Shown here piece by piece: positions 9,301 to 24,300 of a stretch of DNA of 38,280 nucleotides. Made by a program: the position numbers and the translations under genes. Below the pieces are notes generated by a model. That model worked only from the letters and a program-made list of their open reading frames with translations, was not told the DNA's origin and did no database searches. Within the stretch, counting starts at the first letter, position 1. Each line of letters begins with the position of its first letter. This stretch comes from Lingula anatina (Eukaryota; Brachiopoda; Lingulata; Lingulida; Lingulidae): the NCBI RefSeq assembly GCF_001039355.2, contig NW_019775924.1, forward strand, positions 23,299 through 61,578. The letters are read 5' to 3'.

Positions 9301-12300
9301 ACGATCATGCCTACAACAACATTAGCAACAACTGATGTTGAAACAACGACCATGCCTACAACAACAATAGCAACAACTGATGATGTAACAACGATCATGC
9401 CTATAACAACAGTAGCAACAGCTGATGTTGAAACAACGACCATGCCTACAACAACAATAGCAACAACTGATGATGTAACAACGATCATGCCTATAACAAC
9501 AGTAGCAACAGCTGATGTAACATTTGAGACAAAAACAACATCTTCTGTGATACTAGATGCAGAAGCGATATCGTCGTCTATGACAACCAATGCAGAACCA
9601 ACGACTTCGCCTTTAGTTACAACAAATACAGAAACCACCTTTTTTATGACAACTGACACAGAAATAACTACGACTACTGTGACGACAAACGCAGAGACAA
9701 CATCAACTTTAGTACCAAGTGATACAAAATCTACGTCTACTTTGATAACTGATGTAACAACAGAAATGTCTCCTATGACTGATGACATGAAAACAACGGC
9801 TGTTGTAACAAATGACACAGAATCAACTATTTCTGTGAGAGCTGATAACGACACAACATCTTCTGAGACCACTAAGGCAGAAACAACATCTGCTCCAATA
9901 ACTGATACGGAAACAGTATCTTCTGTGGCAACTGGTGCAACAACAACATCCTCTGTGACTACTGATGCCGAATCAACATCTATTGCATCAACAGTTACTG
10001 AAACAATATCATCTGATTTAACATCTGGTGGCGAAACATCCGTCACAATTGATGCAGCAACAACAACGTCTACAGTTACGACTGATGCATTTACTACAAC
10101 ATTTACCGTAACAACTGATGCAGAAACTATTACATCTGATTTAATAACAAATTCTGAAACATCTGTAGAAACTGATACAGTAACAACAGCGTCATCTGCG
10201 ACAACAGAACCCTATTTCATGACAGCGTCTTTAGACACGACTGATTCAGTAACTACAACATCTGCATCAACAATTGATGCACAAACTACAGGGTCTGTTT
10301 TATCAAATGGCGCAGAAACATCTGTTACAACTGATGCAGAAACAACGGCGTCTACATTAGAGACTAATGCAGAAACTACAACGTCTGTTATATCAACCAG
10401 TGCAGAAACAACTTTAACAACTGCTGGATCAGCAACGTCTACTGTAACGACTGATGCAGAAACAACTGTGAAAACCGAGGCATCAGCAACAACGTCTACA
10501 ATAACGACTGATGCATTTACGACAACGTTAACATTAACAACTGATGCAGCAACAACAGCGTCTACTGTAACGACTGATGCAGCAATTACAACGTCAACAT
10601 TAACACCTGATGCAGTAACTACCACGTCTATTTCCAAAACTGATGAAGAGACTACAACGCCTGTTTTATCAACTAACGCAAAAACAACTGTGACAACTGA
10701 TGCTGCAACAACGTCTACTGTAACGACTTATGCAGTAACTACAACGTCCGTTTTATCATATGACTCCGATATTTTTGTGACAACTGATGCAGCAACAACG
10801 GCGTCTACATTAACGAATGATGCAGAAATTACAACTATTTTAACAACTGATGCTGAAACAACTGTGACAACTGGTGCAACAATAACAACTTCCGCTGTAA
10901 CGACCGATGCAGTAACCACATCGTCTATGTCAACAACTGATGCAGGAACTTCAACGTCTGTTTTATCGTCTAACACAGAAATAACTGTAACAACTGTTCC
11001 AGAAACAACTATGTCTGCTTCAACAACTAATGCAGAAACTTCACCGTCTGATTTAACATCTGTTGCTGAAATATCTGTGACAACTGATGCAGCAACAACA
11101 ACGTCTACTGTAACGACTGATGCAGCAACTACAACTTCAACAGTAACAACTGATGCAATATCTACAAAATTTGCTTCAACAACTAATGCAGAGACAACGT
11201 CTGTTTTATCAACTAGTGCAGAAACATCTGTGACAACTGAAGCAACAACAACAACGTCTACTATAACGACTGATGCAGGAACTGCAACTTCTATTTTATC
11301 AACTAAAGCAGAAACAATTGTGACAACTGATGTACCAACAATGTCTGCTGTAACTACTGATGCAGTAACTACAACGTCTGCTTCAACAAGGGATGCAGAA
11401 ACTACAACGTCTGACTTAACATCTGTTGCTCAAAAATCTGTGACAACTGATGCAGCAACAATAATATCTGCTGTAACGACTGATGCAGTAACTACTAAAT
11501 CTGCTTCAACAAATGATGCAGAAACTACAACGTCTGATGTAACATCTGATGCAGAAATATCTGTGACAACAGGAGCAGCAACAACAGAGTTAACAGTATC
11601 GACTGATGCAGTATCTACAAAATCTGCTTCAACAACTGATGCAGAGACTACGTCTACAACAGCGTCTACAGTAACGACTGATGCAGAAGCTACAACGTCT
11701 GTTTTATCAACTAACGCAGAAACAACTGTGACAACTGATGCAGGAACAACGTCCACTGTAACGACTGATGCAGTAACTACAAGGCCTGTTTTAACAACTG
11801 ATGCTAAAACAACTCCGACAACCGAGGCATCAACAATGCCTACAGTAACGACTGATGAAGTTACGACAACCTTAACATTAACGACTGATGCAGAAACTAC
11901 AACATCTGATTTAATAACTGATACTGTAACATCTGTATCAACAGACACAGTAACAACGCCATCTACTGTAACGACTAATAAAGAAAATACAACGTCTGTT
12001 TTAGCCACTAACGCAAAAACAACTGTGAGAACTGACGCAGAAATTTTTGTAACAACTGATGAAGCAACAACAGCGTCTACATTAACGAATGCTGCAGAAA
12101 CTACAACATCTATCTTAACAACTGAGGCTGAAACAACCATGACAACTGATGCAGCAACAATAACGTCCGCTGAAAGGACCGATGCAGTTACCTCAACGTC
12201 TATGTCAATAACTGATGGAGGAACGTCAAAGTCTGTTTTATTAACTAACGCAGAAACAACTGTGACAACTGATGCAGCAACAATGTCTGCTGTAACGACT

Positions 12301-15300
12301 GATGCAGTAACTACAACGTCTGCTTCAACAACTGATGCAGAAAGTACAACGTCCGTTTTATCACATGACGCAGCAAAAACTGATGCAGCATCAACGGCGT
12401 CTACAATAACGAATCCTGCAGACACTTCAACTTCTAAATTAACAACTAATGCTAAAATAACTATGACAACTGATGCAGCAGCAACAACAACGTCTACTGT
12501 AACGTCCGATGCAGTAACCTCAACGTCTGCTTCAACAAATGATGCAGAAACTACAACGTCCGATGTAACATCTGAGGCAGAAATATCTGTGACAACAGAA
12601 GCAGCAACAACAGAGTCAACAGTATCGACTGAATTAGTAACTACAAAATCTGCTTCAACAACTGATGCAGAGACTATGTCTACAACAGCGTCTACAGTAA
12701 CGACTGATGCAGAAGCTACAACGTCTGTTTTATCAACTAACGCAGAAACAACTGTGACAACGGATGCAGAAACAACTACGTCTACTTCAACAAGTGATGT
12801 AGAAACAAAAACGTCTGATTTAACAATTGATGCTGAAACAACTCTGAAATCCGAAGCATCCACAGCAACGTCTACAGTAACGACTGATGAAGTTACGACA
12901 ACGTTAACCTTAACAACAGATGCAGAAAGTACAACATCTGATTTAATAACTGATACTGAAAAATCTATATCAACAGGCAAAGTAACAACGCCATCTACTG
13001 TAACGACTGTTACAGAAATTACAATGACTCTTTTATCAACTGATGCAGGAACAACAACGTATATTGTAACGACTGATGCAGAAACTACAACGTCTATTTC
13101 AACAACTGCTGCAGAAACTACAACGTCTGTTTTATCACATGACGCAGAAATTTTTGTAACAACTGATGAAGCAACAACGGCGTCTACATTAACGAATGCT
13201 GCAGAAACTACAACATCTATTTTAACAACTGATACTGAAACAACTGTGACAACTGATGCAGCAACAACACCGCCTGCTGTAACGACCGATACAGTAACCA
13301 CACCGTCTATGTCAACAACTGATGCAGAAACTACAACGTCTGCTGTAACGACCGATACAGTAACCACAACGTCTATGTCAACAACTGATCCAGAAACAAC
13401 TACGTCTACTTTTACAAATGATCCAGAAACTATAATATCCATTTCAACAACTGATGCTGAAACAACTGTAAAAACCGAGGCATCAACAACAGCGTCTACA
13501 TTAACGAATGCTGCAGAAACTACAACATCTATTTTAACAACTGATACTGAAACAACTGTGACAACTGATGCAGCAACAACACCGTCTGCTGTAACGACCG
13601 ATACAGTAACCACAACGTCTATGTCAACAACTGATGCAGAAACTACAACGTCTGCTGTAACGACCGATACAGTAACCACAACGTCTATGTCAACAACTGA
13701 TGTAGAAACTACAACGTCCGCTGTAACGACAGATACAGTAACCACAACGTCTATGTCAACAACTGATCCAGAAACAACTACGCCTACTTTAACAAATGAT
13801 CCAGAAACTATAACATCCATTTCTACAACTGATGCTGAAACAACTATGACAACTGATGCAGCAACAACAACGTCCGCTGTAACGACCGATGCAGTAAACA
13901 CAACGTCTATGTCAACAACTGATGTAGAAACTACAACGTCTGTTTTATCAACTAACGCAGAAACACCTGTGACAATTGATCCAGAAACAACTACGTCTAC
14001 TGCAACAACTTATGCAGAAACAACAACATCTGATTTAACATCTATTGCTGAAACATCTGTTAAAACTGATGCAGCTACAACAGCGTCTACTGTAACGACT
14101 GATGCAGTAACTACAGCGTCTACCTCAACAACTGATACAGAAACTACAACGTCTGTTTTAACAACTGATGCTGAAACATCTGTTACAACTGATGCATCAA
14201 CAACAGCATCTACAGTAACGAGTAATGCAGAATCTACAACATTTGCTTCATCAACTAATGCAGAAACAACTCTGACAACTGATGCAGAAACTACAACGTC
14301 CGTTTTATCACATGACGCAGAAAATTTTGTAACAACTGATGAAGCAACAACGGCGTCTACATTAACGAATGCTGCAGAAACTACAACATCTATTTCAACA
14401 ACTGATACTGAAACAACTGTGGCAACTGATGCAGCAACAACACCGTCTATGTCAACAACTGATGTAGAAACTACAACGTCCGCTGTAACGACCGATACAG
14501 TGACCACAACGTCTATGTCAACAACTGATGTAGAAACTACAACGTCCGCTGTAACGACCGATACAGTAACCACAACGTCTATGTCAACTACTGATGCAGA
14601 AACTACAACGTCTGCTGTAACGACCGATACAGTAACCACAACGTCTATGTCTACAACTGATGCAGAAACTACAACGTCTGCTGTAACGACCGATACAGTA
14701 ACCACAACGTCTATGTCAACAACTGATGTAGAAACTACAACGTCCGCTGTAACGACAGATACAGTAACCACAACGTCTATGTCAACAACTGATCCAGAAA
14801 CAACTACGCCTACTTTAACAAATGATCCAGAAACTATAACATCCATTTCTACAACTGATGCTGAAACAACTATGACAACTGATGCAGCAACAACAACGTC
14901 CGCTGTAACGACCGATGCAGTAAACACAACGTCTATGTCAACAACTGATGTAGAAACTACAACGTCTGTTTTATCAACTAACGCAGAAACACCTGTGACA
15001 ATTGATCCAGAAACAACTACGTCTACTGCAACAACTTATGCAGAAACAACAACATCTGATTTAACATCTATTGCTGAAACATCTGTTAAAACTGATGCAG
15101 CTACAACAGCGTCTACTGTAACGACTGATGCAGTAACTACAGCGTCTACCTCAACAACTGATACAGAAACTACAACGTCTGTTTTAACAACTGATGCTGA
15201 AACATCTGTTACAACTGATGCATCAACAACAGCATCTACAGTAACGAGTAATGCAGAATCTACAACATTTGCTTCATCAACTAATGCAGAAACAACTCTG

Positions 15301-18300
15301 ACAACTGATGCAGAAACTACAACGTCCGTTTTATCACATGACGCAGAAAATTTTGTAACAACTGAAGAAGCAACAACGGCGTCTACATTAACGAATGCTG
15401 CAGAAACTACAACATCTATTTTAACAACTGATACTGAAACAACTGTGGCAACTGATACAGCAACAACACCGTCTGCTGTGACGGCCGATACAGTAACCAC
15501 AACGTCTATGTCAACAACTGATGTAGAAACTACAATGTCCGCTGTAACGACCGATACAGTAACCACAACGTCTATGTCAACAACTGATGTAGAAACTACA
15601 GCGTCCGCTGTAACGACCGATACAGTAACCACACCGTCTATGTCAACAACTGATCCAGAAACAACTACGTCTACTTCAAGAAATGATCCAGAAACTATAA
15701 CATCCATTTCAACAACTGATGCTGAAACAACTGTAAAAACCGAGGCATCAACAACCGCGTCTACAGTAACGACTGATGCAGAAACTACAACATCTGTTTC
15801 AACAACTGATGCAGGAACTACAACGGCTGATTTAATATTTCATACTGAAACAACTGTGAAAACTGATGCATCAACAACGGCGTTTACAGTAACGAGTAAT
15901 GCAAAATCTACAACGCCCGCTTCATCAACTTACGCAAAAACAACTGCGACAACTGATGCAGCAACAACATCTACTGTAAGGACTAACGCAGTAACTACAA
16001 CGTCTGCTTCAACAGCTGATACTGAAAGTACAACGTTTGTTTTAATAACTGATGCTTATACATCTGTGGCAACTGATGCAGCAACAACGGCGTCGACGTT
16101 AACGACTAATGCAGAAACTACAACGTCTGTTTTAACAACTGATGCTGAAACAACTCTGAAAACCGAGGCATCAACAACAACGTCTACAGTAACAACTGAT
16201 ACAGTTACAACAACGTTAACCTTAATGACTGATGCAGAAAGTACGACATCTGATCTTATAACTGATACTGTAACATCTGTATCAACAGGGACAGTAACAA
16301 CGCCATCTACGGTAACGACTGATACAGAAACTACAACAACTCTTTTATCAACTAACACAGAAACAACTAAGACAACTGATGCAGCAACAACAACGTCTAC
16401 TGTAACGACTGATGCAGTAACTACAACCTCTACTTCAACAACTGATGCAGGAATTTCAACGTCTGGTGTATCAACTAACGCAGAAACAACTGTGACAACT
16501 GATCCAGAAACAGCTACGTCTACTCCAACAACTGATGCAGAAACAACATCATTTTATTTAACATCTATTGCTGAAACATCTGTTACAACTGATGCAGCAA
16601 CAACAACGTCTACTGTAACGTCTGTCGCACTAACCACAAAACCTGCTTTAACAACTGATGCAGAAACAACGTCTGTTTTATTAACTAACGCAGAAACAAC
16701 TTTGACAACTGATGCAGATACTACAGCGTCTACTGTAACGACTGATTCAGTCACTACAAAGTCTGTATCAACAACTGGTGCAGTAACTACAACGTCCGTT
16801 TTATCAATTGAATCAGAAACAACTGAAACATCAAAAACAGTATATACGGTAATGAATGATGCAGACACTACAACTTCTGATATAATAATTGATACTGAAA
16901 CAACTTTGACATCTGATGCATCAACAACTGCGTCTACAGTAACGACTGATGCAGAAACTGCAACGACTCTTTTATCAACTAACGCAGAAACAACTATGAC
17001 AACTGATGCAGCAACAATGTCTACTGTAACGTCTGATGAAGTAACTACAACTTCTACTTTAATAACTGATGCAGTAACTACAACGTTAACCTTAACAACT
17101 GATGCTGAAACAACTGTGAAAACCGAGGCATCAACAACAACGTCTACAGTAACGACTGATGCGGTAGCTACGTCTGCTTCAACAAATGATGCAGAGACTA
17201 CATCTGTTTCATCAACTAACGCAGAAACAACAGAGACAACTGATGCAGCAACAATGTCTACTGTAACGACTGATGAAGTAACTACAACTTCTACTTCAAT
17301 AACTGATGCAGTAACTACAACTGATGCTGGAACAACTATCACAACTGATGCAGCAACAATGTCTACTGTAACGTCTGATGAAGTAACTACAACTTCTACT
17401 TTAATAACTGATGCAGTAACTACAACGTTAACCTTAACAACTGATGCTGAAACAACTGTGAAAACCGAGGCATCAACAACAACGTCTACAGTAACGACTG
17501 ATGCGGTAGCTACGTCTGCTTCAACAAATGATGCAGAGACTACATCTGTTTCATCAACTAACGCAGAAACAACAGAGACAACTGATGCAGCAACAATGTC
17601 TACTGTAACGACTGATGAAGTAACTACAACTTCTACTTCAATAACTGATGCAGTAACTACAACTGATGCTGGAACAACTATCACAACTGATGCAGCAACA
17701 NCACAGTAACGACTGATGCAGAAACTACAACGTCTGTTTCAACAACTGATGCAGAAACTACAACGTCTGATTTAATATTTCATACTGAAACAACTGTGAA
17801 AACTGATGCATCAACAACGGCGTTTACAGTAATGAGTAATACAGAATCTACAACGCCCGCTTCATCAACCTACGCAAAAACAACTGTGACAACTGATGCA
17901 GCAACAACATCTACTGTAAGGACTAACGCAGTAACTACAACGTCTGCTTCAACAGCTGATACTGAAAGTACAACGTCTGTTTTAACAACTGATGCTAATA
18001 CATCTGTGGCAACTGATGCAGCAACAACGGCGTCTACGTTAACGACTAATGCAGAAACTACAACGTCTGTTTTAACAACTGATGCTGAAACAACTCTGAA
18101 AACCGAGGCATCAACAACAACGTCTACAGTAACGACTGATACAGTTACAACAACGTTAACCTTAACGACTGATGCAGAAAGTACGACATCTGATTTAATA
18201 ACTGATACTGTAACATCTGTATCAACAGGGACAGTAACAACGCAATCTACGGTAACGACTGATACAGAAACTACAACAACTCTTTTATCAACTAACACAG

Positions 18301-21300
18301 AAACAATTAAGACAACTGATGCAGCAACAACAACGTCTACCGTAACGACTGATGCAGTAACTACAACCTCTACTTCAACAACTGATGCAGGAATTACAAC
18401 GTCTGGTGTATCAACTAACGCAGAAACAACTGTGACAACTGATCCAGAAACAACTACGTCTACTTCAACAACTGATGCAGAAACAACATCATTTGATTTA
18501 ACATCTATTGCTGAAACATCTGTTACAACTGATGCAGCAGCAACAACAACGTCTACTGTAACGTCTGACGCACTAACCACAAAACCTGCTTTAACAACTG
18601 ATGCAGATACAACGTCTGTTTTATTAACTAACGCAGAAACAACTTTGACACCTGATGCAGATACTACAACGTCTACTGTAACGACTGATTCAGTAACTAC
18701 AAAGTCTGTATCAACAACTGGTGCAGTAATTACAACGTCCGTTTTGTCAATTGACGCAGAAACAACTGAAACATCAAAAACAGTATATACGGTAATGAAT
18801 GATGCAGACACTACAACTTCTGATTTAATAATTGATACTGAAACAACTTTGACATCTGATGCATCAACAACAGCGTCTACAGTAACGACTGATGCAGAAA
18901 CTGCAACGACTCTTTTATCAACTAACGCAGAAACAACTATGACAACTGATGCAGCAACAATGTCTACTGTAACGTCTGATGAAGTAACTACAACTTCTAC
19001 TTTAATAACTGATGCAGTAACTACAACGTTAACCTTAACAACTGATGCTGAAACAACTGAGACAACTAACGCAGCAACAACGTCTACTGTAACGACTGAT
19101 GCTGTACCTACGTCTGCTGCAACAACTGATGTAGAAACTACAACGTCTGTTTTATCACCTAACGCAGAAACAACTATGACAACTGATGCATCAACAACGG
19201 CGTCTACATTAATGAATGATTCAGAAACTACAACTTCTATTTCAACAACTGATGCTGAAGCAACTGTTAAAACCGAGGCATCAACAACAGCGTCTACAGT
19301 AACGACAGATGCAGTAACTAAAACGTCTGCTTCAATAAGTGATGCACAAACTGCAACGTCTGATGTAACGACTGATGCAGAAATATCAGTGACAACAGAA
19401 GCAGCAACAACAGAGTTAACAGTATTGACTGATGCAGTAACTACAAAACCTGTTTCAACAACTGATGCAGAGAGTACTGTTTTATCAACTAACGCAGAAA
19501 CAACTTTGACAACTGATGCAGCAGCAACGTCTACTGTAAAGACTGATGCAGTATCTACAACTTCTGCTTTAACAACTGAGGCAGAAACTGCAACGTCTGT
19601 TTTAACATCTGATCCCGACACATCTGTGACAACTGATGCAGCAACAACGGCGTCTATGTTAACGACTAAGGCAGTAACTACAACGTTTTTTTTAACAACT
19701 GATGCTGAAACAACTCTGAAAACCGAGGCATCAACAACAACGTCTACAGAAACGACTGATATAGTTACGACAACCTTTACCTTACCGACTGATGCAGAAA
19801 GTACAACACCTGATTTAATAACTGATACTGAAACATCTGTATCAACAGGCACAGTAACAACGACATCTACTGTAACGACTGATACAGAAACTACAACGAC
19901 TTTTTTTTCAACTAACGCAGAAACAACTCTGACAACTGATGCAGAGATAATTACGTCTACTGTAACGACTGATGCAGAAACTACATCATCAGCTTTAACA
20001 ACTGATGCAGAAACTACAACGTCCGTTTTATCACATGACGCAGAAAATTTTGTAACATCTGATGCAGTAACAACAACGTCTACATTAACGAATGATTCAG
20101 AAACTACAACTTCTATTTTAACAACTGATGCTGAAACAACTGTAAAAACGGAGGCTTCAACAACAGCGTCTACGGTAATGACTGATTCAGAAACTACAAT
20201 GTCTGTTTTATCAACTAACACAGATACAACTGAGACAACTGACGCAGCAACAACGTCTACTGTGACGACTGATGCTGTACCTACGTCTGCTGCAACAACT
20301 GATGTAGAAACTACAACGTCTGTTTTATCAACTAACGCAGAAACAACTGTGACAACTGATGCATCAACAACGGCGTCTACATTTATGAATGATTCAGAAA
20401 CTACAACTTCTGTTTCAACAACTGATGCTGAAACAACTGTAAAAACCGAGGCATCAACAACAGCGTCAACAGAAATGACTGATTCAGAAACTACAACGTC
20501 TGTTTTATCAACTAACACAGATACAACTGAGACAACTGACGCAGCAACAACGTCTACTGTAACGAATGATGCTGTACCTAAGTCTGCTTCAACAACTGAT
20601 GTAGAAACTACGACGTCTGTTTTATCAACTAACGCAGAAACAACTATGACAACTGATGCAGCAACAATGTCTACTGTAACGTCTGATGAAGTAACTACAA
20701 CTTCTACTTTAATAACTGATGCAGTAACTACAACGTTAACCTTAACAACTGATGCTGAAAAAACTGTAAAAACCGAGGCATCAACATCAACGTCTACAGT
20801 AACGACTGATGCAGTAGCTACGTCTGCTTTAACAAATGATGCAGAGACTACATCTGTTTCATCAACTAACGCAGAAACAACTGAGACAACTGATGCAGCA
20901 ACAATGTCTACTGTAACGACTGATGAAGTCACTACAACTTCTACTGCAATAACTGATGCAGTAACTACAACGTTAACCTTAACAACTGATCCTGAAACAA
21001 CTGAGACAACTAACGCAGCAACAACGTCTACTGTAACGACTGATGCTGTACCTACGTCTGCTGCAACAACTGATGTAGAAACTACAACGTCTGTTTTATC
21101 AACTAACAGAGAAACAACTGTGGCAACTGATGCATCAACAACGGCGTCTACATTTATGAATGATTCAGAAACTACAACTTCTGTTTCAACAACTGATGCT
21201 GAAACAACTGTAAAAACCGAGGCATCAACAACAGCGTCTACAGTAACGACAGATGCAGTAACTAAAACGTCTGCTTCAATAAGTGATGCAGAAACTGCAA

Positions 21301-24300
21301 CGTCTGATGTAACGTCTGATGCAGAAATATCTGTGACAACAGAAGCAGCAACAACAGAGTCAACAGTATCGACTGATGCAGTTAATACAAAATCTTCTTC
21401 AACAACTGATGCAGAGACTACGTTTGTTTTATCAACTAACGCACAAACAACTTTGACAACTGACGCAGCAACAACGTCTACTGTTACGACTGATGCTGTA
21501 CCTACGTCTGCTCCAACAACTGATGTAGAAACTACAACGTCTGTTTTAGCATCTGATCCTGAAACAACTGTGACAACTGATGCAGCAACAACAACGTCTA
21601 CAGTAACGACTGATGCAGTTACAACAACGTTTCCCTTAACAACTAATGCAGAAACTACAACATCTGATTTAGTAACTGATGCTATAACATCAGTAGCAAC
21701 AGATACAATAACAACGACACCTACGGTAACGACTGATGTAGAAACTACAACGACTCTTTTATCAACTAACGCAGAAACAACTGTGACAACTGATGCAGCA
21801 ACAACAGCGTCTACAGTAACGACTGATGCAATAACTACAACGTTTGCTTCAACAACTGATGCAGAAACTACAACGTCCGTTTTATCAAATGATGCAGAAA
21901 CAACAGTGATATCTGATGCATCAAAAACAGCGTCAACAGTAACGACTGAAGTAGAAACTACATTGTCTGTTTTATCAACTAACGCAGAAACAATTGTGAC
22001 AACTGATGCTGCAACAGCAACGTCTACTATAACGACTGATGCAGTAACTACAACGTCTGCTTCCACAACTGATGCCGAAACTGCAGCGTCTATTTTAACA
22101 ACGGATGATGATACAACTGTGAAAACCGAGTCATCAACAACAACGTCTACAGTATCGACTGACGCAGTTACTACAACGTTAACCTTAACAACTGATGCAG
22201 AAACTACAACATCTGACTTAATAACTGATGCTGTAACATCAGTAGCGACAGATACAATAACAACAGTAACGACTGATTCAGGAACCACAACGACTCTTTT
22301 ATCAACTAGCGCAGAAACAACTGTGACAACTGATGCTGCAGCAACTACGTCTACTGTAATGACTGATGCAGTAACTATAGTGCCATCTGTGACAACAAAA
22401 ACAGTTGCAAAGTGTGTTGTTTCAACCGATGTAGCAACAACAACGGCTCCCATGACAACCGATGTAGAAACTACGGCCTATAGTACGGCAAGTGCTGAGT
22501 TTTCTGTGACAACTGAATTAGCAACAACTTCAGCTTTTAAAACAGATATACAAACAACGTCTGGTACAGAAACAACGTTTGTTGGGACAACAAATGCAGG
22601 AACATCAGTGCTTTCCGTGACAAATAATATGACAGCTGAAACGGAAACAGCAACCCCTACGTCTACAAGCTATGCAGACATCACAGCATCCACTGTTACC
22701 ACAGGTACAGACACAACACCATATAGTAGCACAACTTTCGGCATGCTCAGTGATACCAAACTGTATCCTTTCGGGACAGCTGCAGGTGATTACACTATGC
22801 GTTCTCCGCCTGGAGGAATGGACACCTGGAGATCTTGGCAACTCCGATGTCTTGAGGTGAAGACTTTGGAAGAAGGGTTTCCAATCTACAACGCCAGACA
22901 TGATAGAGTTCACGTAAGGGACTTTTTTTTAGAAACATTTTAGCACTGCAATGCTGTCGACTCGCCAGAAAATAAAATAAAAATAAAAAGGCAGTGATTG
23001 TCAGCTGTCAAGTATTATCAGCCCATTCTCTACCATAAAGCGCTTATGATTCATTCTGTCATGTGACAATATTAGGTATACATTTGATGTGTTTATCAAA
23101 TGCACATGACACTCTCATAAATTTCAAATGTAGTATTAAAATTACCAGTGAATTTTCAAGTAACATTTTTTGTTTTTGATTGCATTTAATAGCATCTAAT
23201 GTTTTGACATTGCCATACTTTACATTTAGATATGTGACAACGGTATTCTTCAATTCAACAACAAATGGAAGAACGTGTGGCCTTCAAGGTTCGGCTCCCG
23301 CAGCTGGATGAACACAGAAGCGACAGTAGCGCCATTCTGGTCGCGAAGTGATGCTTCCTCGTTGGAGTGTTTTGATAACCAGAGAAAGACTGAGGTAAGG
23401 CGTGTAGGAAATCGTTCACCCGCCGCAGGTCTGTGCCCTACTGTACGTTGCGGTTTTCAAAGACAAGTCTCTCCTTAAAAGACAGTCAACACTTTTACAT
23501 GTTTTGGTACGTTTTGTAAGTTACAATTTGACCAGCCCGTGTTTGAAATGTTAGTAAATGGCACTGTGAAAGACATCGTTTTGATATCTCTTGAAATCAC
23601 TATCCTGATCTTTACCTTAAAGACACCACACGGAAACTAGTGCCATTCGCACAACAGCGGTGTTATTGATGTTTTGTTTATTTGTATCCCCCAGGTGTAT
23701 TACCAAACGTATGAAAAGGGAGATGGGAAGAATGGCACTGATGAAATTATCCAAAGAGTGTCACTAGATGTTCGAAATAACACCACGCTCCAACTTCCTC
23801 CTAGTAAGTATAGTGACTAGGACGTGTACTACAATTACATGTACCTGTACTTCCCTTCCTTAAATACCAACTACAGGTACACTGGAACAGTGACCCTATC
23901 GTCACTTTCCCTGTGAAACTTTTACTCTACAAAAGTACACTTAAGTGGTTCGTGTTTCGAAACAGTATGACGTGTTGTTTTATCTTAACGTGTGCTTGCA
24001 GGTTTCTCTGCCCTGTGGGTACTGGTGGTCACTTGGACGTATCTCCCGCCATACACAGGTTGCTCTTGCTATGACATCTGGGATTTCAATTCAACCAACT
24101 GTGCTGCCAACTCATGGTGCTCTCGATGTGCCAGTGAAGTACCAGGTTTACCGGTAATTTTATTTATATATCACTTTTCATAAAAAACTTCAGTTCGTAA
24201 TTATTTTCACTCATTCCACATAGAAATCTGTGGTACGTTACTATGATTTTAACTATTTGTTCATTATTTTGTTTACGGGCATGCCCACCGTATTTTTAAT

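Larger units (their letters stand above)
15763..19045 (+). repeat. Block duplication of about 1.3 kb flanking the N
   Basis: The sequence from about 15763 to 17105 reappears at about 17703-19048 with scattered substitutions and a 3-base GCA insertion. The offset is 1940 bp, rising to 1943 bp after the insertion. Both copies contain the rare TTTAATATTTCATACTGAAA segment (15831 and 17771). Confidence 0.75.
9526..22700 (+). repeat. Main mucin array of 11-residue (33-bp) units
   Basis: The consensus is T-T-D-A-E/V-T-T-T-S-x-x, with x-x commonly V-L, T-V, A-S or A-V. Eight-residue units (STNAETTV) are interspersed. Asp at position 3 is nearly fixed. Higher-order duplications are listed separately. 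The N at 17701 interrupts the array. Confidence 0.88.

Noticed and set aside
17701-17709. Genuine frameshift or pseudogene
   Set aside because: The break is at an N next to a perfect duplication. More than 5 kb of open frame and intact domains follow.
11430-22453. Very long antisense ORFs (up to about 1,500 codons) rich in V, S and D
   Set aside because: They are mirror images of the ACN/GAT/GAA-rich mucin codons, whose complements contain no stop codons in that frame. No signal peptide, splice logic or domain supports them.
22914-22943. Stop codon after VRDFFLETF as the end of the mucin protein
   Set aside because: It lies past a CAC|GTAAGG donor, and the NIDO domain continues in frame at 23230.
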